A DNA stretch of 7,365 nucleotides from Pseudomonas sp. GTDB lineage: Bacteria > Pseudomonadota > Gammaproteobacteria > Pseudomonadales > Pseudomonadaceae. The notes under the pieces were generated by a model. That model was not told the DNA's origin and searched no databases. It saw only the letters and a program-made list of their open reading frames with translations. The DNA is taken from the NCBI GenBank assembly GCA_003525045.1, contig DQGF01000430.1, forward strand, positions 1,691-9,055, read 5' to 3'. This document shows positions 1-5,417 of this stretch, in pieces (position 1 is the first letter of the stretch; each line of letters begins with the position of its first letter). A program made the position numbers and the translations under genes.

Positions 1-90
1 AGCAGGCTCGCTCCCACAATTGATCTGAGGTGCCCACAAAAAATGAGTTCACAGAAGATCCAATGTGGGAGCGAGCCTGCTCGCGAAGGC
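1..90. repeat. Inverted pair of REP sequences (REPIN-like), left copy cut by window edge
   Basis: Positions 1-18 and 64-81 are perfect reverse complements (right arm TGTGGGAGCGAGCCTGCT) with 45 bases between them. The right copy continues as CGCGAAGGC to position 90, which matches the well-known Pseudomonas REP signature of the form GTGGGAGC-N-GC-N-GCTCGCGAA. Inside it, GCGAGC (71-76) and GCTCGC (79-84) form a small hairpin with a two-base loop. Two such REPs in opposite orientation make a REPIN, a non-autonomous element mobilised by RAYT transposases. No RAYT gene is visible here. The left copy probably continues off the window. It lies beyond the 3' end of the adhesin gene, the usual place for these elements. 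Confidence 0.85.
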
Positions 91-133
91 TATCTTGCAG
101 GCAATACATCACTCAGGCTCCTGCCCGGCGAAC

Positions 134-159
134 CGCCATCTCTCCCCACAGAGATGGCG
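134..159 (-). terminator. Stem-loop past the adhesin stop codon, candidate terminator without T-tract
   Basis: CGCCATCTCT (134-143) pairs perfectly with AGAGATGGCG (150-159), a 10-bp stem with a 6-base loop. It begins 17 bases beyond the stop of the minus-strand adhesin gene. On the minus strand the bases after the stem (GTTCGCCGGGCAG) contain no U-run, so this is not a textbook intrinsic terminator. It may protect the 3' end or act with the adjacent REP pair. The position is suggestive but the terminator function is inferred. Confidence 0.45.
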
Positions 160-176
160 AGTTCAGTCGCTTCAGA

Positions 177-3100
177 TCAAACGGTATCCACCTTCAACGA
201 ATGATCATTCAACATCCCGTTGATGATCGTCGCCGTATCGTGCCCCCCCGCAACCACCCCGCCCGCCCCCGTTGTCACGCCGTAATGGCTGGCCAGGTTG
301 ACGCCCGCCAGGTCGATGGTCTGGTTCGGCGCGGCGCCGGCCATGCCGCTGACGTCGATGCTAGTGACCAGCGAGTCTCCGCTACCGGTGACTTTGAAGT
401 ACAGGTAGTCATCCAGCGAGGCCGCGGTGCCGTTTTCCCCTTGCAGCAGTTGCGACAGATCAAGCTTGTCGGTGCCCGGCGTGAAGTCGGTGACCACGTC
501 GTGGCCGTTGTTGCCTTTGAGCCACTGGAAGGTGTCCGCGCCGCTGCCGCCGGTGAGGGTGTTGTTGCCCAACCCGCCGACCAGGAAGTCATCGCCATCG
601 CCGCCATCGAGCAGGTCGTTGCCCGATCCGCTAAACAGCAAGTCATTGCCGGCCTCGCCGTGCAGGGTGTTGTTGCCGCTGCCGGCTGTCAGCACATCAT
701 TGCCAGCGCCGGCATTGATGAGGTTGTCGCCGGTACCCGCCACCAACACGTCATCGCCCGCGGTGCCGGTTAGCGTGTGGCCGTCCTGATAGCTGATGGT
801 CACGGCTGCGCTGTCGCTGCCGCCATGGTTGTCGCTGGCGGTGTAGGTGCCGTGGTAATCCGGGGTGACGTCGTGGGCGCCGGAGTAATTGACAGTCATG
901 GTCAACTTGTAGTTTTCCGAAACGTTGCCACCGTGTCCCGGGCCGTCGGGGATATTGGTGATGTGGATCTGGTAAGTAGCATCCGAGGTGGCGGTAAGGG
1001 TCTGACCATCGGCGATGGCGATGCAGGCGCCACCGTTGACGGAATACTCCATCGCGATGTGACCGGCCGCCAGGTTGTGGTCCAGGTTGAGGGTTTCACC
1101 CTGTTTGAGGTTGACGGTGATGCGGTCCTCATCGTTGGCATTGGCGTGGGTGACTTTGCCCAGGTAACCGCTGACGACCAGCACGGCGGTCATGGTTGCC
1201 GCATTCGCCGTAAAGGCGCTGCGCACGTTCGCCAGGGTCTGGTTCGCCGAGTAGTTGTTGATGCCGGAGAAGTTGATCGCCCCAGTCCCGCAGAAGTCCG
1301 TGCCTTTGGCAATCCAGCCGGTGTTGAAGGTGCTCGGGGATGCGGAAAGCGGGTCGCCGTTGGGATCGTTATCGTTGGCCAGCAGCAACTCGCCCGGCAC
1401 CTCGACGCTGCCCGACAACACGTTGGTGATGACGTGATCATCGACCGCTACCGGGGGCGCGTTCGGAATGACCTTGACCACCAGCGTGGAACTGGCGAGG
1501 TCGCCGTCGTTGTCGCTGACGGTGAAGCCGATGTTTTCGGTGAGCACCACCGCCGTGGTTTTCTGCGAGGTGTAGGTGTACTCGCCGGTGTCGAGGTTCA
1601 CCAGCAGGGTGCCTTTGTTGTCGGTGGCGATGCTCAGCGTGTTGTTGGCCGTGTTGAACGTACCGTGATTGGCACCGCCGCTGAAGTTGAGCGAACCCTG
1701 GTGGCCGTTGCCTTTGGGATCATAGGTGTACGTCGTGCCGTCCACCGTGATGGTTTTGATGAAACCGCCATCGGCGCCGAATGTACCGCCCTCGCCCAGC
1801 AACGAACCGGTGACCGGTGCGCCGACCACGGTGCCCGACAGCACCGAGTTGAGTTGACCAAGGTCTTTCACGATCACGGCGTTGGTATTGGTGTTGGAAC
1901 TGCCGTCATAGGCCAGCGGATCGAGGTTGGCATTGCTGACGCCATTGCCCAGGCCAATCGCGTAGTTCTTGATGTCATTGGCTTCGAGGAAGGCTTTCCA
2001 GGACGCCTCGTCCGAGGTACCGATGGACCCTTGGTTGGGTTTGCCGTCGGAGAAAAAGTAGCCGACGTTTTGCGCCCCCGTCAGTTTGCCATGGGTGTCG
2101 AACGCGGTTTTCGCCACGGCTACGGCCGCGTCGTAGTTGGTGTCACCGCCCGCCGTCAGACCGGAGATGAACGACTTGGCCGTCGCCACATCCACCCACA
2201 CCGAGGTCTTGTCCGAGGCGTTGCTGCTGAAGGTGACAATCTGCACTTTCACGTCGCCCAGGTCGTCGTATTTGTCGAGCAAGGCGCTGATCGCCTGCTT
2301 GGCCAGCACCAGCCGCGACAGGCCGTTGACGCCGGAACTGTCAGCCATGCTGCCCGAAACATCGATGATCAGCAGCAGGTTGGAGTCGATCTGCGCGGCC
2401 GCCACCGAACGCTCGGCAGCGACGGCTTTGGGCGCGTCATCGACAATGTTCACCACGAGGGTGCTGGTGGTGCTGTTGCCCAGGGCATCGGTGGCTTTGT
2501 AGGTAAAGCTTTCGCTCAGGCTGTTCGGTCCATCATTGGCGTTGGGCGACGTTTTCGGCGCCGAGGTCAGGGTGTAGGTGTAGGTGCCGTCGGGGTTGAG
2601 CAGGATTTGCCCGAAGGTCCCGGTGGCACTGCCGACCAGGGTGTAGGTGACCGCGCCACTGGCGCCGCTGACGGAACCGACCAGGGTGCCTGAGGCGGTT
2701 TCGCCGGTATGGCCCGGCTCGCTGCCAGTGACGCTGCCCGCAGCCAGGTCTTGGCCGTCCTTGCTCAGGTCCAGGGCTTTTTCATAGACGGTCACGTCAG
2801 TGTCGGTCACCGCCTTGATGCAGCTGTTGTAGACATCGATGGTGATGGTGGTCGTGCTTCGATCTCCATCGGCATCGCGCACGGTGTGGGTGAAGGTGTC
2901 GGTGGCGCCTGCACCACCTGCACCGTCGCCGCCGTTATCCGGATTACCGGCCAAACGCTCCAGGGGATACTCCGGAATGCCATTGAAGCCCGCAGTGGGG
3001 TATCCAACCGTGGGATCGACCCGACCCGCCACTTCTTCCAGCATCACAAAACTGTGGCCGCCACTCAACGCGCCGCTGGCATTGCCGTTGCTGTGGCCGG

Positions 3101-3449
3101 CTGCCGTGGCTTCACCGGTCTGCGTCGGGTCGGCCCCCGCCGCGATCGCTTTTTGCAATTGCTCGACATCGTTCAGTTGCGCCTGACTTGGCGTCATCAC
3201 CTCCGTGGTGTCCACATGGGGCACCTGGTGAGCGAGTAGCTGGGCGTCCATTTGCAAACTGCTGCCACGGCCGAGAGTCAGTTCCCGGCCATTTTGCAGA
3301 TGCACCGCCACCGCCCCCTCGGTACCGGTGAACAGCAGCTCGCCGGCAAACAGCCGATCACCCTCGATCAGGGCGCGTCGGGTGCCATCGCTCGCGACCG
3401 CAAACACCTGACCAATGACCTTACTGACGATACCGATGAGCTTAGCCAT
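177..3449 (-). CDS. LapA-like RTX adhesin with retention module and vWFA domain (type I secretion substrate)
   Basis: This is a 1090-residue surface adhesin. Residues 1-145 match the LapA retention module (MAKLIGIVSKVIGQVFAV, EGDRLFAGE, QKAIAAGADPT, then TAAG at 115-118 and GGHSFVMLEEVAGRVDPTVG). That module anchors the protein in the outer-membrane channel until LapG cuts at TAAG. A Gly-rich linker (169-181) leads to part of an Ig-like repeat (182-206), a VCBS/cadherin-like module (about 240-340), a von Willebrand A domain (about 356-545), another VCBS-like module (545-662), and a tandem-95/cadherin-like module (663-887) with an insert. Nine RTX nonapeptides (895-975) and a C-terminal secretion region (GADTFQW, DVVTDF, KLDLSQLL) follow. 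The start at 3449 has GGAGGA seven bases upstream; in-frame ATG 3455 and TTG 3470 lie too close to it or upstream of it. LapA itself is thousands of residues long, so this is a compact relative. Three cysteines (210, 720, 809) are uncommon for RTX proteins. The family is clear; the ligand is unknown. The gene diverges from its probable exporter genes. Confidence 0.96.
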   Translation of the reverse strand: MAKLIGIVSKVIGQVFAVASDGTRRALIEGDRLFAGELLFTGTEGAVAVHLQNGRELTLGRGSSLQMDAQLLAHQVPHVDTTEVMTPSQAQLNDVEQLQKAIAAGADPTQTGEATAAGHSNGNASGALSGGHSFVMLEEVAGRVDPTVGYPTAGFNGIPEYPLERLAGNPDNGGDGAGGAGATDTFTHTVRDADGDRSTTTITIDVYNSCIKAVTDTDVTVYEKALDLSKDGQDLAAGSVTGSEPGHTGETASGTLVGSVSGASGAVTYTLVGSATGTFGQILLNPDGTYTYTLTSAPKTSPNANDGPNSLSESFTYKATDALGNSTTSTLVVNIVDDAPKAVAAERSVAAAQIDSNLLLIIDVSGSMADSSGVNGLSRLVLAKQAISALLDKYDDLGDVKVQIVTFSSNASDKTSVWVDVATAKSFISGLTAGGDTNYDAAVAVAKTAFDTHGKLTGAQNVGYFFSDGKPNQGSIGTSDEASWKAFLEANDIKNYAIGLGNGVSNANLDPLAYDGSSNTNTNAVIVKDLGQLNSVLSGTVVGAPVTGSLLGEGGTFGADGGFIKTITVDGTTYTYDPKGNGHQGSLNFSGGANHGTFNTANNTLSIATDNKGTLLVNLDTGEYTYTSQKTTAVVLTENIGFTVSDNDGDLASSTLVVKVIPNAPPVAVDDHVITNVLSGSVEVPGELLLANDNDPNGDPLSASPSTFNTGWIAKGTDFCGTGAINFSGINNYSANQTLANVRSAFTANAATMTAVLVVSGYLGKVTHANANDEDRITVNLKQGETLNLDHNLAAGHIAMEYSVNGGACIAIADGQTLTATSDATYQIHITNIPDGPGHGGNVSENYKLTMTVNYSGAHDVTPDYHGTYTASDNHGGSDSAAVTISYQDGHTLTGTAGDDVLVAGTGDNLINAGAGNDVLTAGSGNNTLHGEAGNDLLFSGSGNDLLDGGDGDDFLVGGLGNNTLTGGSGADTFQWLKGNNGHDVVTDFTPGTDKLDLSQLLQGENGTAASLDDYLYFKVTGSGDSLVTSIDVSGMAGAAPNQTIDLAGVNLASHYGVTTGAGGVVAGGHDTATIINGMLNDHSLKVDTV
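525..767 (-). repeat. RTX calcium-binding nonapeptide block (nine repeats) in the adhesin
   Basis: Adhesin residues 895-975 are nine consecutive nine-residue units of the GGxGxDxLx type, for example GTAGDDVLV, AGAGNDVLT, SGSGNDLLD and GGDGDDFLV, ending GGSGADTFQW. In RTX proteins such units bind calcium in a parallel beta-roll, which folds only outside the cell where calcium is high and so drives type I export. Some units are degenerate (AGSGNNTLH, GGLGNNTLT have N for D), so calcium sites may be uneven along the roll. The block directly precedes the C-terminal secretion signal, as expected. Confidence 0.93.
1821..2384 (-). other. von Willebrand factor A domain coding segment of the adhesin
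   Basis: Adhesin residues about 356-545 start NLLLIIDVSGSMADSSG, the first beta-strand and MIDAS motif DxSxS (D363, S365, S367) of a vWFA domain. The other two MIDAS positions are also present: a Thr in GGDTNYDAA (T437) and an Asp in FFSDGKPN (D468). A complete MIDAS binds a divalent metal and usually mediates adhesion to a protein or surface ligand. The domain is flanked on both sides by VCBS/cadherin-like modules. Boundaries are by eye. Confidence 0.9.
3096..3107 (-). other. Codons for TAAG, predicted LapG protease cleavage site
   Basis: The minus strand reads ACG GCA GCC GGC, encoding Thr115-Ala-Ala-Gly118 in the context TGEATAAGHS. LapA of P. fluorescens has a TAAG site at nearly the same distance from its N-terminus (about residue 107-110), where LapG cuts between the two alanines. 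It follows the conserved helix QKAIAAGADPT and precedes GGHSFVMLEE, as in LapA. This predicts that the surface life of the adhesin is set by a LapD/LapG-type c-di-GMP switch encoded elsewhere. Confidence 0.88.
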
Positions 3450-3456
3450 GTGCATT

Positions 3457-3462
3457 TCCTCC
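3457..3462 (-). promoter_or_regulatory. Ribosome binding site of the adhesin gene
   Basis: The minus strand reads GGAGGA, seven bases before the ATG at 3449. A second in-frame ATG at 3455 would leave only one base of spacing, and the in-frame TTG at 3470 lies upstream of the site. This decides the start in favour of MAKLIGIV, which also matches the N-terminus of LapA retention modules. Confidence 0.85.
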
Positions 3463-3540
3463 GCTGCCAACCGCTGTCGGCACCCTGTGGGTCGCGAAGA
3501 ACGTGCTCATGGCTCAAGCAGGTCGCAGGCCGGATCGTCA

Positions 3541-3579
3541 CCTGGGCAGGGCTTACCTTGAGGTAAGCCGCTGCCCTGG
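3541..3579. repeat. Strong hairpin in the adhesin upstream region
   Basis: GGGCAG (3544-3549) pairs with CTGCCC (3571-3576) and GGCTTACC (3550-3557) pairs with GGTAAGCC (3562-3569), leaving loop TTGA and a single bulged G at 3570. That gives 14 paired bases, with CC/GG at the ends extending it past one mismatch. No T-run follows on either strand, so it is not an ordinary intrinsic terminator. If the adhesin promoter lies further upstream, the hairpin would sit in the mRNA leader about 90-130 bases before the start codon. Confidence 0.7.
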
Positions 3580-3593
3580 CGAGAGGCTCGCCA
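3577..3593. repeat. Second hairpin directly abutting the first
   Basis: TGGCGAG (3577-3583) and CTCGCCA (3587-3593) are perfect reverse complements around loop AGG. The hairpin begins immediately after the GGGCAG/CTGCCC stem, giving two stacked stem-loops in the probable adhesin leader. A weaker GTCGC/GCGAC pair follows at 3599-3614. Function is unknown; an mRNA leader structure or a protein-binding dyad are both possible. Confidence 0.6.
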
Positions 3594-3694
3594 TGCGTGT
3601 CGCTCGCGGGCGACTTGTGCGGTGTGGGGTAAAGCCCTATCCAATCAACGGCATCGGGGCCCACTTGCACAACACAATTCCCCGGCGAACGATG

Positions 3695-3750
3695 CGTAAC
3701 GGTTCTGAAGCACCTGAGCGACAAAAAACCGTCACCCCATCACCGTTACG
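3695..3750. repeat. Perfect 9-bp inverted repeat CGTAACGGT / ACCGTTACG
   Basis: CGTAACGGT at 3695-3703 and its exact reverse complement ACCGTTACG at 3742-3750 are separated by 38 bases. The wide gap argues against a simple hairpin and is more like two operator half-sites of a dimeric or looping regulator. It lies about 250-300 bases upstream of the adhesin start. I do not recognise the regulator. Confidence 0.5.
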
Positions 3751-3782
3751 TTTCCCTCCCCTCCAGCACTTCCCCGCCCTAT

Positions 3783-3796
3783 GTCGATAAATGGAT
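3783..3796 (+). promoter_or_regulatory. FleQ-box-like sequence 1
   Basis: GTCGATAAATGGAT matches 11 of 14 positions of the FleQ-box consensus as I recall it, GTCAATAAATTGAC. FleQ is the c-di-GMP-responsive enhancer-binding protein that controls flagella and also exopolysaccharide and Lap adhesin genes in Pseudomonas. The site lies in the divergent region, 247 bases before the channel gene and 334 bases before the adhesin gene. The match is by eye and the regulation is inferred. Confidence 0.4.
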
Positions 3797-3882
3797 TGAA
3801 CTTTCCTCAAGCCCCAAGAAGCTCCCTAAAGCTCATAAATCAAGGGCTTTCGCATTGAACAATGTGCTGGATTCTCCAGAGC

Positions 3883-3912
3883 GCATAAGTTTTTTTTGGC
3901 ATAAGTCTTATG
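3883..3912. repeat. Direct repeat GCATAAGT with T-run and overlapping palindrome
   Basis: GCATAAGT occurs at 3883-3890 and again at 3899-3906, sixteen bases apart. Eight consecutive T (3890-3897) lie between them. The second copy overlaps a perfect odd palindrome, CATAAG-T-CTTATG (3900-3912). The arrangement, in AT-rich DNA about 130-160 bases upstream of the channel gene, resembles an operator or upstream activating region. No regulator is recognised. Confidence 0.45.
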
Positions 3913-3974
3913 AAAAATACTTCTTAGGTTGGCTTCAGAATGTTCTTAGCTCTGTTGTTACAAGTATGAAACGG

Positions 3975-4008
3975 TTTATCGATAAAAGTCGTCAAATAAT
4001 TGGCGACT
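3975..4008 (+). promoter_or_regulatory. 12-bp palindrome plus FleQ-box-like sequence 2
   Basis: TTTATCGATAAA (3975-3986) is a perfect 12-bp palindrome. It is followed at 3991-4004 by GTCAAATAATTGGC, 11 of 14 matches to the recalled FleQ box GTCAATAAATTGAC. The FleQ-like site is the core of a larger dyad: AGTCG (3987-3991) mirrors CGACT (4004-4008), and CAA (3993-3995) mirrors TTG (4000-4002). It ends 35 bases before the start codon of the channel gene, where a bound protein would directly affect that promoter or its leader. Regulation is inferred. Confidence 0.5.
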
Positions 4009-4030
4009 GATGAGCACCATCGAGTACTCA

Positions 4031-4036
4031 GGGAGA
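4031..4036 (+). promoter_or_regulatory. Ribosome binding site of the outer-membrane channel gene
   Basis: GGGAGA lies seven bases before the ATG at 4044. The encoded N-terminus is a clean signal peptide from that ATG, which supports this start over any downstream codon. Confidence 0.75.
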
Positions 4037-4043
4037 TGCACCC

Positions 4044-5402
4044 ATGCGCGTTTTGACCCCTCTTTGCAGCGCGATTCTACTGGCCATGGCCTGCACCTCC
4101 CAGGCCCAGGCGATGTCATTGACCGAAGCGATCCAGAGCACCATCGCGACCCATCCGGAGCTGGCATCGCGGGTAGACAGTCGCCTCTCGGCCGATGAAG
4201 ACGTGAAAGTCGCCAGAGGGGGCTTTTATCCATCGGTTGATCTGAATGCCGCCTACGGGCGCGGGTACAGCGATAACACCAATACCCGGGCATTGGGTAA
4301 TCACCACACGGAAATTCTCACCTACACCCAATCGGAACTGCGTCTGCGCCAGATGCTCTTCGACGGTTTCAATACCGCCAATGAAGTCGAGCGCAGCAAA
4401 GGCGTGGTCAACTCCCGGGCCTATTACGCTCAGGGCACCGCTCAAGATCTGGCCCTGCGTACCATCGAGGTCTACCTCGAAGTGCTCAAGCGCCGCGAAC
4501 TGGTGACCCTGGCCAAGAACAATCTGCAAGCCCACCTGCGAGTCAACGATCAGATCGGCCTGCGCACCCAGCGCGGTATCGGCAGCAACGCCGACGCCGA
4601 TCAATCCACTGCCCGCCGGGCGCTGGCGGAGAACAACCTCGACACCGCCGAAGTCGATCTGGCCGATGCCGAATCGAACTTCTTTGCCGTCGTGGGGCGC
4701 ATGCCCGATGAACTGGAAACGCTGCCATCGATTCGCGGCGAATTGCCCGCCAGCCTGCCGCAAGCCCAGCAGAGCATGGTGGATAACAACCCGTACCTGA
4801 AATCGGCCCAGGCCGATGTGCAATCGGCGCAGAGCCAGTACGAAGTCTCCAAGTCGCCGTTCTACCCACGCTTCGATGCCGAAGCTGCGGTGGGCGCAAA
4901 CAACAACGTCCAAGGCGAGGAAGGTCACGACAACGAATGGCGCGTCGGGATAGTGATGAACTACAACCTGTTCCGCGGCGGCAGCGACAAGGCCCGCTTG
5001 GCCGGCAACGCGCACCGGATCAACCAGGCGCTGGACATCCGCAATAACGCCCTGCGTCAGCTCAACGAGAACATCCACCTGGCCTGGAACGCCATGGTCA
5101 ATGCCAAGAAACAAACCCCGTCCGCCCGCGAATACGCCGAGACCACCACACGCGTACGGGCTGCGTATCAGGATCAGTTCGGCCTCGGCCAACGGACCCT
5201 GCTCGACGTTCTCGACAGTGAAAACGAGCTGTACAACGCCAACCGTCGCTACACCGAAGTGCGCTACGTCGAGGAGTACTCGATGTACCGCGTGCTGGCG
5301 AACATGGGCCAGTTGCTGAGTCAACAACGGGTGGTGCTGCCCACCGATGCGATCGCCCAGGCCGAAGTGAAAAACGAAGCCCGCCTGCCTGAACTCAAAT
5401 AA
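4044..5402 (+). CDS. TolC-family outer-membrane channel of type I secretion (LapE-like)
   Basis: This 452-residue protein would form the trimeric outer-membrane and periplasmic tunnel of the adhesin exporter. Residues 1-23 are a signal peptide (hydrophobic SAILLAMAC, cleavage after AQA) and the mature chain starts MSLTEAIQSTIATHPEL, the typical TolC opening. The two-fold internal duplication of TolC is visible: FYPSVDLNAAYG (61-72) against FYPRFDAEAAVG (273-284), and QMLFDGFNT against YNLFRGGSD. The C-terminal hairpin region has FGLGQRTLLDVLDSENELYNANRR (379-402, conserved in type I channels). Length is normal for the family, and the sequence closely resembles Pseudomonas LapE as I remember it. 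In the Lap system the retained adhesin sits plugged in this channel through its retention module. It is followed after 145 bases by the ABC exporter gene on the same strand, probably one operon. Confidence 0.96.
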   Translation: MRVLTPLCSAILLAMACTSQAQAMSLTEAIQSTIATHPELASRVDSRLSADEDVKVARGGFYPSVDLNAAYGRGYSDNTNTRALGNHHTEILTYTQSELRLRQMLFDGFNTANEVERSKGVVNSRAYYAQGTAQDLALRTIEVYLEVLKRRELVTLAKNNLQAHLRVNDQIGLRTQRGIGSNADADQSTARRALAENNLDTAEVDLADAESNFFAVVGRMPDELETLPSIRGELPASLPQAQQSMVDNNPYLKSAQADVQSAQSQYEVSKSPFYPRFDAEAAVGANNNVQGEEGHDNEWRVGIVMNYNLFRGGSDKARLAGNAHRINQALDIRNNALRQLNENIHLAWNAMVNAKKQTPSAREYAETTTRVRAAYQDQFGLGQRTLLDVLDSENELYNANRRYTEVRYVEEYSMYRVLANMGQLLSQQRVVLPTDAIAQAEVKNEARLPELK

Positions 5403-5417
5403 TCCGAATGAGGTAAT

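Larger units (their letters stand above)
3450..4043. other. Divergent intergenic regulatory region between adhesin and exporter genes
   Basis: This 594-bp stretch separates two genes transcribed away from each other, so it should hold both promoters. I see no coding potential: the short open frames here have no recognisable protein and no good ribosome site. The half near the adhesin (3450-3620) is GC-rich with stem-loops. The half near the channel gene (about 3780-4010) is clearly AT-rich, as expected for promoter DNA. It carries two FleQ-box-like dyads, a 12-bp palindrome, an 8-bp direct repeat and a run of eight T. I found no convincing sigma-70 or sigma-54 promoter by eye on either strand. 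Confidence 0.75.

Noticed and set aside
525..767. CRISPR-like periodic repeat
   Set aside because: The 27-base periodicity is that of RTX nonapeptide codons; the units are diverged and have no spacers.
777..2693. 638-residue open frame on the plus strand opposite the adhesin gene, with similar ones at 30-773 and 2709-3239
   Set aside because: They are mirror frames kept open by the high GC and codon bias of the adhesin gene. The proteins are rich in V, G, R and H with no recognisable family, and lack ribosome sites.
3450..3470. In-frame upstream starts for the adhesin: TTG at 3470 and ATG at 3455
   Set aside because: GGAGGA at 3457-3462 is one base from the ATG at 3455 and downstream of the TTG; it fits only ATG 3449, which also matches LapA N-termini.
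3578..3591. Sigma-54 promoter (GG-N10-GC spacing)
   Set aside because: Only the invariant dinucleotides fit; TGGCAC and TTGC are not matched and the bases are explained by the hairpin.
3368..3724. 118-residue minus-strand open frame overlapping the adhesin start and leader
   Set aside because: It is out of frame with the adhesin, runs through the hairpins, has no family resemblance and no good ribosome site.
3867..3897. Intrinsic terminator from CTGGA-TTC-TCCAG plus the T8 run
   Set aside because: The stem is only 5 bp and ends 10 bases before the T-run, too weak and too far for an intrinsic terminator, and no gene reads into it.
4083..4094. Lipobox in the channel protein (AMAC, residues 14-17)
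   Set aside because: The -3 and -2 positions (Ala, Met) fit poorly, and a good signal peptidase I site AQA follows at residues 21-23.
4116..5327. 403-residue open frame on the minus strand opposite the channel gene
   Set aside because: The plus-strand frame is a clear TolC-family protein with signal peptide and internal duplication; the antisense frame shows only mirrored composition and no known domain.
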